64,000 nucleotides of DNA, from assembly GCA_029219885.1 (NCBI GenBank), contig JAQXUH010000090.1, positions 1 through 64,000 on the forward strand, written 5' to 3'. The position numbers and the translations under genes are program-made. The DNA comes from Eubacteriales bacterium (lineage in GTDB: Bacteria; Bacillota; Clostridia; Oscillospirales; Acutalibacteraceae). Positions 30,706-40,197 of the stretch are shown here, in pieces. A model generated the notes under the pieces. The model was not told where the DNA came from and searched no databases. It was given only the letters and a program-made list of their open reading frames with translations. Every line of letters starts with the position of its first letter. Positions within the stretch are counted from its first letter, which is position 1.

Positions 30706-31897
30706 CAGCCTTACCTCCCAGCATATTATAGTCCTCAAAAAATGAGGGGTACGATTTGTTAATACTTTCAGCGTCGGAAATTACAGTTTCGCCCTGGGCA
30801 AAAAGTCCTGCAACGGAAAACGCCATTAAAATTCTGTGGTCGTTGTAGCCGTTAAGCTTTGCACCCTTAAGCCCCTTTCCGCCGTTTATTATCATTCCGT
30901 CGTCGGTTTCCTCAATATCGGCACCCATAGCCTTGAGGTTAGTGACAACGCTTTCAATTCTGTTTGATTCTTTATATCTGAGCCTTTCGGCATTATATAT
31001 AACAGTTCTGCCCTTTGAATAAGCGGCAAGAACAGCGATAACCGGCACCAAATCGGGAATATCCGACGCGTCCACATCTGTGCCGTGAAGCTCACTTTTT
31101 TTGCAGGAAACACAGCCGTCACCTACTGTAACGTCGGCACCGAATGACTTGAGCACGTCAACGATTTTTTTATCTCCCTGAGTGGAATTCAAATCAAGTC
31201 CGCAAACTGTTGTATCACCGCCGATAGCTCCTGCCACAAGGAAAAATGCCGACTGGGACCAGTCGCCCTCAACAATATAATCAAGAGTTTTAAACTGCTG
31301 ACCGCCTTTGATAAGATAGCCGAAATCAGTTTCCCTGACGCTGACGCCGTAATCTGCCATAACCTTAACTGTCATATCCACATAGGGTTTAGACTGCAAA
31401 GGAGTTTTCATAATAACGGCACTGTCGCCCTCAAGTGACGCAAGAGCGAGAAGAAGTCCCGTAACATACTGACTGCTGACACTGCCGTCAACCTCAAAGC
31501 TGCCGTTTCTTAACTGTCCCGAAATGGTCATAGGCAGATGTCCGTCGCATTTTACATCTACGCCGTGGAGCGGGAGCAGGTGGATATATTCGCCAACTGT
31601 CCTTGAAAGCAGACTTCCCTGTCCATTAAATGTAATATTTCTGCCGAGAGCCGCCGCCACAGGAATCATAAAACGCATTGTTGAACCGCTTTCGATACAA
31701 TCGGCAGTACTTTCGCCTTTTTTCAGCGACTCGATTACGCCTACGGTAGCCTGCATATCCTTGGAATTTATAATAGGCTTTACACTTCCGCCGCCTGAAA
31801 GAAAGGAGCAGATAAGTGCCCTGTGGGCTGCCGATTTGGATGGCGGAATTTGCACTCTGCCTTGAAGTATTGAGTTTTTTATGGTGACTTGGCTCAT
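30695..31897 (-). CDS. aroA: 3-phosphoshikimate 1-carboxyvinyltransferase (EPSP synthase)
   Basis: PPSKSAAHRALI; ESGSTMRFMIP; RLRYKESNRIE; YNDHRILMAFSVAGL. Confidence 0.94.
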   Translation of the reverse strand: MSQVTIKNSILQGRVQIPPSKSAAHRALICSFLSGGGSVKPIINSKDMQATVGVIESLKKGESTADCIESGSTMRFMIPVAAALGRNITFNGQGSLLSRTVGEYIHLLPLHGVDVKCDGHLPMTISGQLRNGSFEVDGSVSSQYVTGLLLALASLEGDSAVIMKTPLQSKPYVDMTVKVMADYGVSVRETDFGYLIKGGQQFKTLDYIVEGDWSQSAFFLVAGAIGGDTTVCGLDLNSTQGDKKIVDVLKSFGADVTVGDGCVSCKKSELHGTDVDASDIPDLVPVIAVLAAYSKGRTVIYNAERLRYKESNRIESVVTNLKAMGADIEETDDGMIINGGKGLKGAKLNGYNDHRILMAFSVAGLFAQGETVISDAESINKSYPSFFEDYNMLGGKADVI

Positions 31898-32949
31898 CAG
31901 TTTACTCCGAAAATTTTGTTTAACTCATCATTTGTAACAGGCTTTACAAAGCTGTCGCCAATCTTTTCAAGCATTACAAGCTTTATACCGCTGCCTGTCC
32001 TCTTTTTGTCGGCACTCATTGCAGATACAATTTCTGCCACAGAGTGAGTGTCTGCCGTCTTTAAGTGATTTTTCTCTAAAACGGCAGTAATTCTGTCTGC
32101 CGTGCCTTTTTCGGTAATGCCGTTTTCCTCGCCTGCCTTGGCAATCATTACCATACCGATACCTACTGCCTCGCCGTGACTGACAGTTTCAAACTGCCAA
32201 AGCTTTTCGATAGCGTGACCGCAGGTGTGGCCGAAATTCAGGAGTGCTCTTTCGCCGTGCTCCTTTTCGTCATTCTCAACTATTATACGCTTGATGTCAA
32301 GACATTCATAGATAATATCCTCGATAAAATCTTTTGCATTTTCTTTCTCTAATCTTTCAAAAAGTGATGCTGATTTTATACAGCCGTACTTGATAACCTC
32401 GCCCATTCCGTCGGAAAAGAAGTGACGGCTTAAGGTGTCGAGGACATCAGGGTCAATAATAACAAGGCTCGGCTGATGAAAAGCACCACAGAGATTTTTA
32501 CCCTGAGGCAAGTCCACAGCGGTTTTACCGCCTACTGACGAGTCCACCTGAGAAAGGAGCGTTGTAGGAATCTGCACAAACTTAATACCTCTCAGGTAAA
32601 TTGCCGCCGCAAAGCCTGCCATATCACCGCAGACACCGCCGCCGAGAGCCACTACGCCGTCCTCACGGGTAAGTCCTCTTTCTGCCATAAATTCCACAAC
32701 GTCAATAACATTTGCAGTATTCTTTGAGCCTTCGCCGGCAGGAAAAACGTATGTATAAACCTCGTATCCCTCATTAGTTAAGGAAGATTTTATCTTTTCG
32801 CCGTAAATGGGATACACGTTGCTGTCGCTGACAAGAGTGATTTTTTTGCAGGGAAGAACTGTTTTAACAAGCTCGCCTGTTCTGTCCAAAAGTCCTCTTT
32901 CAATTAAAATATCGTAGCTGTCATTTACTTTTACAGTTAGCTTTTTCAT
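31897..32949 (-). CDS. aroB: 3-dehydroquinate synthase
   Basis: ALGGGVCGDMAGFAAAIYLRGI; PTTLLSQVDSSVGGKTAVD; LNFGHTCGHAIEKL. Confidence 0.95.
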   Translation of the reverse strand: MKKLTVKVNDSYDILIERGLLDRTGELVKTVLPCKKITLVSDSNVYPIYGEKIKSSLTNEGYEVYTYVFPAGEGSKNTANVIDVVEFMAERGLTREDGVVALGGGVCGDMAGFAAAIYLRGIKFVQIPTTLLSQVDSSVGGKTAVDLPQGKNLCGAFHQPSLVIIDPDVLDTLSRHFFSDGMGEVIKYGCIKSASLFERLEKENAKDFIEDIIYECLDIKRIIVENDEKEHGERALLNFGHTCGHAIEKLWQFETVSHGEAVGIGMVMIAKAGEENGITEKGTADRITAVLEKNHLKTADTHSVAEIVSAMSADKKRTGSGIKLVMLEKIGDSFVKPVTNDELNKIFGVN

Positions 32950-33785
32950 TAACCGATTTCCTCTTTAATCTTATTGCCCTTTTCCATAAGTGCGTGAAGC
33001 TCCTCTGCGTCCTCGTTTACAATGCAGTATTTAAACTTCATCAGATTTGAAACAAGGTCGTCAATTTCCCTAACCAGCGGTTCTTTGTTGTCGATAAAAA
33101 GCTCCGTCCACATATCAGCGTTAATTCTTGCTACACGGCTGACATCACGGTAACTGCCTGCTGAATATCCTGCGTGGTAAGGTGCTAAAGGTGACAGCAC
33201 ATAGGAACAGGCAAGAACGTGAGCAATCTGCGAGGTGAAAGCAATCATTTCATCGTGATGCTCGGGAGTTGTAACTACTGTTCGTGCAAACTTCATTTCC
33301 TCTGCAAGACCTACAAGAGCGTCAACCTTGTTTCTCGGGATATCATCAGTAGGAGTGCAGATGAAAGATGCGTTGTCAAAAAGAGTTGCAAGAGAATTGT
33401 CATATCCGCTGACCTCTCGGCCTGCCATAGGATGAGCACCAATGAAGTAGAAATCGAAATCTTCTTTCTCAAGCTCTCTGCAAATTTTCGTCTTTATACC
33501 GCAGGAGTCGGTTACAATGCTATGCTTTTTGAAGTAGGCTCTGTTGTCCTTAACAAACTTCGGAATTGCGTCAGGATAGAAATTTACAAAGGTAATATCC
33601 GCCTTTGGTATAATTTCCTCAAGCTCTCCCGTTTCATCAATTACGCCGTCCTCCAACGCTCTTTGGGTAACGGTGGCTGTTCTGTTCCAGCCTAAAATAT
33701 GATGATTTGTATTCTTTTTAAGAGTTTTTGCAAGGCTGGCACCGATAAGTCCCAAGCCCACTATCAAAACATTCATTTCTTTCAC
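32949..33785 (-). CDS. tyrA: Prephenate dehydrogenase
   Basis: VGLGLIGASLAKTLKK; SCGIKTKICREL; GAHPMAGREVSGYDNS. Confidence 0.92.
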   Translation of the reverse strand: MKEMNVLIVGLGLIGASLAKTLKKNTNHHILGWNRTATVTQRALEDGVIDETGELEEIIPKADITFVNFYPDAIPKFVKDNRAYFKKHSIVTDSCGIKTKICRELEKEDFDFYFIGAHPMAGREVSGYDNSLATLFDNASFICTPTDDIPRNKVDALVGLAEEMKFARTVVTTPEHHDEMIAFTSQIAHVLACSYVLSPLAPYHAGYSAGSYRDVSRVARINADMWTELFIDNKEPLVREIDDLVSNLMKFKYCIVNEDAEELHALMEKGNKIKEEIG

Positions 33786-33809
33786 CTTTGAAAACTGTTT
33801 AGTTCTTCT

Positions 33810-33838
33810 ATGATAATATATAACTTATTATAAGTCAA
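33810..33838 (-). promoter_or_regulatory. Putative promoter of tyrA-aroB-aroA-aroC-pheA operon
   Basis: On - strand TTGACT-17-TATCAT immediately upstream of tyrA. Confidence 0.5.
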
Positions 33839-33925
33839 ATAGGAATTGGAAGTATTTTAATCTTTTTATAAAATGTTAATAAACCCAAGGTGGTTTTGTG
33901 TAGTGTTTGAGTTATTGAAATACAC

Positions 33926-34066
33926 TCAACGCCTCTCCTGTGTAAGGAGAGGTGGCAACCGTTAGGTTGACGGAGAGGTTGATAGCCGTTCATTTAAGCA
34001 ATTTTATTGCAACAACCATCAATCCCTCAGTCACTTCGTGACAGCTCCCTTTACACAAGGGAGCCG
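33926..34066. repeat. MITE-like intergenic repeat, copy 2
   Basis: caacgcctctcctgtgtaaggagaggtggcaaccgttaggttgac...ggttgatagccgttcattt...tcaatccctcagtcacttcgtgacagctccctttacacaagggagcc. Confidence 0.8.
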
Positions 34067-34073
34067 AAATTAC

Positions 34074-35096
34074 TCACTTCATAACATTATATAACCTGTC
34101 AGGATAGTCCGTCATAATACAATCTGCACCGACGGAAACGAGATATGCCATATCCTCCTCGTCATTGACAGTCCAATACTGTACCGCCATATTGTGTGCG
34201 TGGGCGTAATTGATAACCTTTGCTGTGGCAAGATTTATACCGAGATTCTTATAAGGTGCACAGTAAGGAATCTGCAAAACAGAGCAGGTGGGAACATATG
34301 AATCGCTGTTTGTAAGTGCGGCAATCCAAAAATCGAACACCTCGGGAATTGACGTACTGCGTGCAAGGAGAGGGTAATTTTCGTCAACGTAAGCACTGAC
34401 TTCCTTGTGGAAGCTGCCGAAAATAACCTTGTCAACAATTCCCTTTTCCTCAAGAATTTTGTAGAGAATATCAACGCCTTTTTTGCCTAAATCTTCGCTG
34501 TTCTTTATCTCGATAATATATTTGTAGTCGCCTTTTGACATAAGATAATCGAGAACATCCTCAACAAGCAAAATCTTTAAATCGTCAGGGACCTCGTCTC
34601 CTTTGAGATTAGCGTAAGGCATTTCGCCGTCGGCAGTCTCAAACTTGGCACCCATATTAAGCTGACGCAGCTCGTCATATGTCTTGTTTTCAGGACGTAC
34701 CTCTTCCTCGCCGAAAACCTCAAGGCTGTCGGAAGTACGGTCAAGAGTGTCATCGTGGAGAAGTACAAGTCGGTCATCCTTGGTGATATGCAGGTCAAAT
34801 TCAAATACATCAATATCAAAATCAGGATTTTCTGCACAATTTTTAAAGGCCATCATAGTTTCCTCAGGAGCAATTCCGCCGCCGCTTCTGTGGGCTGAAA
34901 TGTCTGTTTTCTCAAGGATATAGGCGTTATCAGTATCGTAAGCTTTAATGTCCGACGGGTCGGAATAATAATTGCCTGCATAGGTCAGACCGCCTGCAAT
35001 AACGGCAATTACGCAGAGAAAAACGATAAAACGCTTTAAATGCTTGTTCATCTTTTTCTTTCCTGTATTTTTATTTTTTTTATTCTTTGTTTCCAT
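34074..35096 (-). CDS. Membrane-anchored glycerophosphodiester phosphodiesterase family protein
   Basis: N-terminal TM; SAHRSGGGIAPEETMMAF; FDLHITKDDRLVLLHDDTLDRTSD. Confidence 0.9.
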   Translation of the reverse strand: METKNKKNKNTGKKKMNKHLKRFIVFLCVIAVIAGGLTYAGNYYSDPSDIKAYDTDNAYILEKTDISAHRSGGGIAPEETMMAFKNCAENPDFDIDVFEFDLHITKDDRLVLLHDDTLDRTSDSLEVFGEEEVRPENKTYDELRQLNMGAKFETADGEMPYANLKGDEVPDDLKILLVEDVLDYLMSKGDYKYIIEIKNSEDLGKKGVDILYKILEEKGIVDKVIFGSFHKEVSAYVDENYPLLARSTSIPEVFDFWIAALTNSDSYVPTCSVLQIPYCAPYKNLGINLATAKVINYAHAHNMAVQYWTVNDEEDMAYLVSVGADCIMTDYPDRLYNVMK

Positions 35097-35170
35097 AATA
35101 TTCCACTCCTTTCTCTAATTTTAACTTTATATCGCCTGATTGTCAATATTGTGAATTTTTTGTTAAACAG

Positions 35171-35198
35171 TTGACAAGTGGAAATTATTGGCTATAAT
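35171..35198 (+). promoter_or_regulatory. Sigma-A promoter of htpG
   Basis: Consensus TTGACA (35171-35176), 16-nt spacer, TATAAT (35193-35198). Confidence 0.8.
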
Positions 35199-35203
35199 AG
35201 TAA

Positions 35204-35230
35204 TTAGCACTCGGGCATTGAGAGTGCTAA
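35204..35230. promoter_or_regulatory. CIRCE operator (HrcA binding site)
   Basis: Perfect TTAGCACTC-N9-GAGTGCTAA just downstream of the -10 box. Confidence 0.95.
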
Positions 35231-35252
35231 TTTACGAAATCAGGTGACATAT

Positions 35253-37133
35253 ATGAGAAAAAAGCAGTTCAAGGCAGAATCTAAAAAGCTCCTTGATATG
35301 ATGATTAACTCCATTTATACCCACAAGGAAATTTTCCTTCGTGAGCTTATTTCCAATGCCAGCGACGCTATCGACAAGCTGTATTTCAAATCTTTGACAG
35401 ATGACAGCGTTAAGCTTTCAAGGGACGATTTTAAGATTAAAATTGACCTCGATAAAGAAAACCGCACCATTACCCTTACCGATAACGGTATCGGTATGAC
35501 AGCAGAGGAGCTGGAAAACAATCTCGGCACAATTGCAAAAAGCGGTTCTCTCAACTTTAAAAAAGAGAACGCCGACAGCGACAAGGCTGAGGACATCTCG
35601 GTAATCGGTCAGTTCGGTGTAGGCTTCTACTCCGCATTTATGGTGGCCGACAAGGTTGAGGTTGTTTCAAAGGCATTCGGCGAGGATACTGCCCACAAGT
35701 GGGTTTCAACAGGTGCCGACGGCTACACTATCGAAGATTGCGAAAAGGATGACGCAGGCACAATTATCACTCTCCACATCAAAGAGGATACAGAAAACGA
35801 AAACTACTCACAGTATCTTGAGGAATACACCATCGACGAGCTTGTAAAGAAGTACAGCGACTACATCCGCTACCCGATTCAAATGGAAATGAGCCACCAG
35901 GTTCCTGACCCTGAAAAAGAGGGCGAGTACATCACAGAGATTACAGAGGAAACTCTTAACTCAATGGTGCCTCTTTGGAGAAAGTCGAAGAGCGAAATCA
36001 AGCCTGAGGAATACAACGAGTTTTACAAAAACAAGTTCAACGATTACAGCGACCCATTGGCAGTAATTCACACCAAGACAGAGGGACAGGCTACATTTGA
36101 CGCACTTATGTATATCCCTGAAAATCCGCCTTATGACTTCTACTCCAAGGAGTACGAAAAGGGCTTACAGCTCTACTCAAACGGCGTGCTGATTATGGAC
36201 AAGTGCTCCGACCTGCTGCCTGACTACTTCAGCTTTGTCAAGGGTATTGTTGACAGTGCGGACCTTTCACTTAACATCAGCCGTGAAACTCTCCAGCACG
36301 ACCACCAGGTAAGAATTATTGCAAAGGCTATTGATAAGAAAATCAAGAGCGAGCTTGCAAAGATGCTGAAGAACGACAGAGAAAAGTACGAAAAATTCTT
36401 CAAGACTTTCGGCGTTCAGCTTAAGTACGGCGTATATGCCGACTACGGAATGGAAAAGGACGGCTTGAAAGATTTACTGCTCTTTGAAACTTCCGCAGAT
36501 GACAAGCCAACAACTCTTAAGGAATATGTAGGCAGAATGGCAGACAGCCAGAACGATATCTACTACGCCTGCGGTGAAAGTGCACAGAAGATTGCTCTCC
36601 TGCCTCAGACTGACGCAGTTAAGGAAAAGGGCTACGAGGTGCTTTACTTCACCGATGAGGTTGACGAGTTTGCTATTCAAATGCTTATGGAATATGACGG
36701 CAAGCACTTTGTAAACATCTGCAAGGAGGACTTAGATTTAAGTACCGACTCAGAAAAAGAGGCTATCAACAAGAAGAACGAGGACGCAAAGGACCTGCTT
36801 GAAAAAATGAAGAACGCACTTGACGGCGAAGTAACAGCCGTTAAATTCTCCAACAAGCTTGGCTCACATCCTGTCAGCCTTTCAGCCGAGGGTTACGTTT
36901 CTCTCGAAATGGAAAAGGTGCTTAACTCAATGCCGGGAAATAATCAAGGCGTTAAGGCTCAGCTTGTGCTTGAGGTTAACTCAAATCATCCTGTTGCAGA
37001 AAAGCTTCAGTCTGCCGACGATGAAACCTTGACAAAATATACAAAGCTCCTTTACAGTACCGCAAGACTTATTGCAGGCCTTGACCTTGCAAACCCAACA
37101 GAGTTCTCCGACACCATCGCCGAGCTTATGTAA
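35253..37133 (+). CDS. htpG: Molecular chaperone HtpG (Hsp90); ATG 35253 preferred over track GTG 35244
   Basis: KKQFKAESKKLLDMMINSIYTHKEIFLRELISNASDAIDK; TDNGIGMTAEEL; AGGTGA RBS before 35253. Confidence 0.95.
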   Translation: MRKKQFKAESKKLLDMMINSIYTHKEIFLRELISNASDAIDKLYFKSLTDDSVKLSRDDFKIKIDLDKENRTITLTDNGIGMTAEELENNLGTIAKSGSLNFKKENADSDKAEDISVIGQFGVGFYSAFMVADKVEVVSKAFGEDTAHKWVSTGADGYTIEDCEKDDAGTIITLHIKEDTENENYSQYLEEYTIDELVKKYSDYIRYPIQMEMSHQVPDPEKEGEYITEITEETLNSMVPLWRKSKSEIKPEEYNEFYKNKFNDYSDPLAVIHTKTEGQATFDALMYIPENPPYDFYSKEYEKGLQLYSNGVLIMDKCSDLLPDYFSFVKGIVDSADLSLNISRETLQHDHQVRIIAKAIDKKIKSELAKMLKNDREKYEKFFKTFGVQLKYGVYADYGMEKDGLKDLLLFETSADDKPTTLKEYVGRMADSQNDIYYACGESAQKIALLPQTDAVKEKGYEVLYFTDEVDEFAIQMLMEYDGKHFVNICKEDLDLSTDSEKEAINKKNEDAKDLLEKMKNALDGEVTAVKFSNKLGSHPVSLSAEGYVSLEMEKVLNSMPGNNQGVKAQLVLEVNSNHPVAEKLQSADDETLTKYTKLLYSTARLIAGLDLANPTEFSDTIAELM

Positions 37134-37164
37134 TCGCCCTTCAACTCCTGAAGTTTATATAAAT

Positions 37165-37197
37165 AAAAACCTCCTGTATCACCGCAGGAGGTTTTTA
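37165..37197 (+). terminator. Terminator after htpG
   Basis: aAAAACCTCCTGtatcacCGCAGGAGGTTTTT. Confidence 0.8.
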
Positions 37198-37265
37198 TTC
37201 GCCGAATTAATGTCAGTCTTGTAACTCAAAAATTCCACTATTTTTCACTATTTCGTTTTTGCACG

Positions 37266-37302
37266 CAAAAAAAGGTCCGGACAAATATAATTGTTCGGGC
37301 CT
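37266..37302 (-). terminator. Terminator of the type VII secretion operon
   Basis: On - strand GGcCCGaACAAttatattTGTcCGGaCC followed by ttttttt. Confidence 0.7.
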
Positions 37303-37358
37303 ATGTTCTTATTCTTTTGGCAGATGCCGAAAAATCAAATGCGAAAATGTGATAGATT

Positions 37359-37643
37359 TTACTCTATCACATTCTGGCTTGAATAATAGTTATCAAGTCT
37401 TTCTATGAAGTCAGACCTCTCCTCATCTTCCATTCCTCTGAAAAAAACCTCATCAATCGCATCGTGATTGAAAAAGAACATTGTTTCAGGATTAATATAT
37501 CCCTCAGGATATAATACCGAAAGGTAATCGTATTCTGTGTTTGACTCTGTATCAGTCTGCTTAACTCCGACTACCATAAGCTTTTTTTCGCCGTTTTTCA
37601 GTAAAACTACTGAACCCACAGGTAATAATTCTTTAATATCCAT
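37359..37643 (-). CDS. DUF4176-like small protein, T7SS-associated
   Basis: LLPVGSVVLLKNGEKKLMVVGVKQ...YDYLSVLYPEGYINPETMFFFNHDAIDEVFFRGMEDEE; last gene of WXG100 operon. Confidence 0.75.
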   Translation of the reverse strand: MDIKELLPVGSVVLLKNGEKKLMVVGVKQTDTESNTEYDYLSVLYPEGYINPETMFFFNHDAIDEVFFRGMEDEERSDFIERLDNYYSSQNVIE

Positions 37644-37707
37644 ATTAATCTCCTTATGCGTTATTAATAATTTGCATTACGCAACAATACTCTTTTTAAT
37701 AGTGTTA

Positions 37708-38754
37708 TCACTTAAACCACGAAGCTATCGCTTCACCTGCATTGCTTATACCGTCACCTATTTTCTTAACAGCAGAGGATTTGCCTATATTTGAAATAAT
37801 CTCTCCGCCTTTATCGAGTACAAAGTCGGATATTACCTCTGCTCCGCCTTGACCGTTGTTAAGTGATTTGAAAATTTTGTCTCCTACCACTAAAACAGCA
37901 CCGCCTATGACACCGGCAGCCCAAACAGGTGCTGTTGCAGGAAGCACAGCAGCTACTGCCGCTGTTGCAGCCATTCCTCCGATTACGGTGATAGCCGTTT
38001 CGCCGATTGTTTCAGCATACATTCTTCCGTTTGAGAAATCGTAGTTATATTCCTCAGCATTACCTACAAACTTCTCTATTGCCGTTAAGGCTGCTCCGCC
38101 CCATTTTGCTACTGCGGAAATATTGCTTGATGATGAGCCTGATTTAAAGTCAATCTTATACTTTCCGAACTCATCTAAAAGGTTTCCGCCAAATCCCTTA
38201 TCACCAATAAGAGCAGTTCCGAACCAGTCAACAGCACTGCTTCCCGCCAGCTTTGCACCGGTACCTATTAATTCTATAAGCCCTTTACCCACATCTATTC
38301 CGCTTTTAGGATTAACAAAGTTAGCAACGCTTTTTAAGAATGAGCCCACGACGCCTGCTTGACCTATAACCTTTCCCAAATCTTTAAGGGAAAATTCCCA
38401 AGGGTCATTATCATCGGTTTTTTTCGCTTTACTGCTGCTTTTCGGTTTTGATGCTTTTTTAGCCTTTACCACTGAGGACAGGTTACCGCTTACGTTTTTT
38501 TCAGCGTTGGTATAGGTTACGACAGCGTCGGAGAGAACCTTCTGCATACTGTTGACGTGAGAAGCGTTTGCACGGCAAACCTTAGAAAGAGTTACAAGCT
38601 GTTCGTTTATGCGTGCACGGGAACGGATGTTAAAGCTAAGGCTTCTGCGGATATTATCAATATCCTCTGCAACGTTATTTATTCTTTTGACAATATCCTT
38701 TTCGGACGATACACATTGATTCATAACGCCGCATTTTACCGTTAACTGAGACAC
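37708..38754 (-). CDS. Candidate T7SS effector: WXG100/LXG-like helical N-terminus, Ser/Lys linker, Gly/Ala-rich hydrophobic C-terminal domain
   Basis: N-terminal about 95 aa helical with YTNAE (YxxxE) motif at its end; KASKPKSSSKAKK linker; hydrophobic GMAATAAVAAVLPATAPVWAAGVIGGAVLVVGDKIF. Confidence 0.65.
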   Translation of the reverse strand: MSQLTVKCGVMNQCVSSEKDIVKRINNVAEDIDNIRRSLSFNIRSRARINEQLVTLSKVCRANASHVNSMQKVLSDAVVTYTNAEKNVSGNLSSVVKAKKASKPKSSSKAKKTDDNDPWEFSLKDLGKVIGQAGVVGSFLKSVANFVNPKSGIDVGKGLIELIGTGAKLAGSSAVDWFGTALIGDKGFGGNLLDEFGKYKIDFKSGSSSSNISAVAKWGGAALTAIEKFVGNAEEYNYDFSNGRMYAETIGETAITVIGGMAATAAVAAVLPATAPVWAAGVIGGAVLVVGDKIFKSLNNGQGGAEVISDFVLDKGGEIISNIGKSSAVKKIGDGISNAGEAIASWFK

Positions 38755-38790
38755 TGCCGTAACCTCCTTTCAAAACAATTTAAATTAAGC

Positions 38791-39105
38791 TCAGACAATA
38801 ACATCTGAAGAAAGAGTTGCGATTTCGTCAAGCTCTGTTTTCTCTGCATTTGAGTAAACGTTGGCCATATCGTTAAGGTCAGTAACGTGCTCTGTAATCA
38901 TAGCGTGAAGTCTTTCGATATCATCCTGAAGACCATTGAATTTTGCTGTGTAGGCAGTTGCTGCCTCGCCTTCCCAAATGCTTGAAAGGCCTGTTACGAT
39001 GTTTGTCATTTCACCTGTAAGATTTCTTACAGTTGTGCCGATAGACTGAAATTCGTTAGCTGTTGCAATAAGCTGTTCCGGTGTTACCTTTAAAATGCCT
39101 GTCAT
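38791..39105 (-). CDS. WXG100 family protein
   Basis: 104 aa; SSIWEGEAATAY and C-terminal YSNAE (YxxxE). Confidence 0.9.
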   Translation of the reverse strand: MTGILKVTPEQLIATANEFQSIGTTVRNLTGEMTNIVTGLSSIWEGEAATAYTAKFNGLQDDIERLHAMITEHVTDLNDMANVYSNAEKTELDEIATLSSDVIV

Positions 39106-39145
39106 AATGAAAATCTCCTTTTAGTCAGATAGAATATAGTTAAAA

Positions 39146-39445
39146 TTAATAATTTCTTGTGGTTGCTGTTGATGTGTTCTGAGCCTCTGCCTGCTCGTAC
39201 TTTGCAGCGATGTTCTCAAGAACGGTGATGTACTGCTGGATAGCGTTGTAGAAGTTATCCATCTGAATCTTGTCTCTGCTGAACGCATTATGGAATGCGT
39301 CGTTAGCTTCACCTTCCCACATATTCTTAAGTGAAAGCTCCTGATTTTCAAGGTTTGTTACCTGTGTCTTGAAGTTTGCATTAGCTGTTCTCAGGTTTTC
39401 TGCCTGTGCTTTGAGCTGTGCTGCTGTTACTCTAATCATTGCCAT
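39146..39445 (-). CDS. WXG100 family protein
   Basis: 99 aa; KNMWEGEANDAFHNAF; YEQAE. Confidence 0.9.
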   Translation of the reverse strand: MAMIRVTAAQLKAQAENLRTANANFKTQVTNLENQELSLKNMWEGEANDAFHNAFSRDKIQMDNFYNAIQQYITVLENIAAKYEQAEAQNTSTATTRNY

Positions 39446-39507
39446 AATAGTTTTCTCCTTTAAATTAAAATTAAATTTATATTTGTGCAGTCAATACTGC
39501 TAATGGC

Positions 39508-39828
39508 TTATTTGCTTTTCCTTGCGATTTCCTCGGCAAGTCTTTTTGCTTCCATCTCGGCGTTGTAAATACGCTGAGCTGTTTTTCTTATACTGTTTGC
39601 CACAGCATAAAGGTCGTTTGCCGTACTGATTAAGTCCTCCTTAACCCCTGCCCCCTTTTTCATATATAAATCGGCACTTTCGCCTTTCCAGCCTGAGGAA
39701 AGAGTTCCAAGGGCAGAATCCATTGAGCTGTTTGCAATTTTCTTAAGCTCATCTGCCGCATTTTCAAGACGTGCCGCTTCTTGCTTTGCTTTGGCAAAAT
39801 CAAATTTAATGCTTGAATATGTTGCCAT
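39508..39828 (-). CDS. WXG100-like protein
   Basis: 106 aa; SSGWKGESADLYMKKG; no clear YxxxE. Confidence 0.82.
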   Translation of the reverse strand: MATYSSIKFDFAKAKQEAARLENAADELKKIANSSMDSALGTLSSGWKGESADLYMKKGAGVKEDLISTANDLYAVANSIRKTAQRIYNAEMEAKRLAEEIARKSK

Positions 39829-39843
39829 TTGATTTTCCTCCTG

Positions 39844-40188
39844 TTAAATGATTACGTCGGACGGAAGTGCCTCGGCTATTACTGATTTTGCCGCACCCTC
39901 TGCCGCATTATAAACGCCTGCCATTTTTTCCAAATCTACGATATGCTCATTTATTCTTCTGAACATTTCGTCAACGTCGCTTTTCTGCTCGTTGAATTTG
40001 GTGCGGTGAGCATTTCCGCCGTCCCCTGTCCAATAGGAGCCGGTTTTGGAGATAATGCTGTTTAAGCTGTCAAACTCCTTTTGCATCTGCGAAACCTTTT
40101 TGGCTGTGCTCGATGACTTTTGTTGCAGCTCCTCCGGCGTTACCTTAAGCTGAACGCCGTTTCCTAAGCCTTTGCCCATATTAATCAA
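39844..40188 (-). CDS. WXG100 family protein
   Basis: 114 aa; GSYWTGDGGNAHRTKF; YNAAE. Confidence 0.88.
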   Translation of the reverse strand: MINMGKGLGNGVQLKVTPEELQQKSSSTAKKVSQMQKEFDSLNSIISKTGSYWTGDGGNAHRTKFNEQKSDVDEMFRRINEHIVDLEKMAGVYNAAEGAAKSVIAEALPSDVII

Positions 40189-40197
40189 CTCCTATGC

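Noticed and set aside
28477-33785. Aromatic amino-acid operon as a novel system
   Set aside because: Ordinary tyrA-aroB-aroA-aroC-pheA cluster with short overlaps; only the flanking repeats are notable
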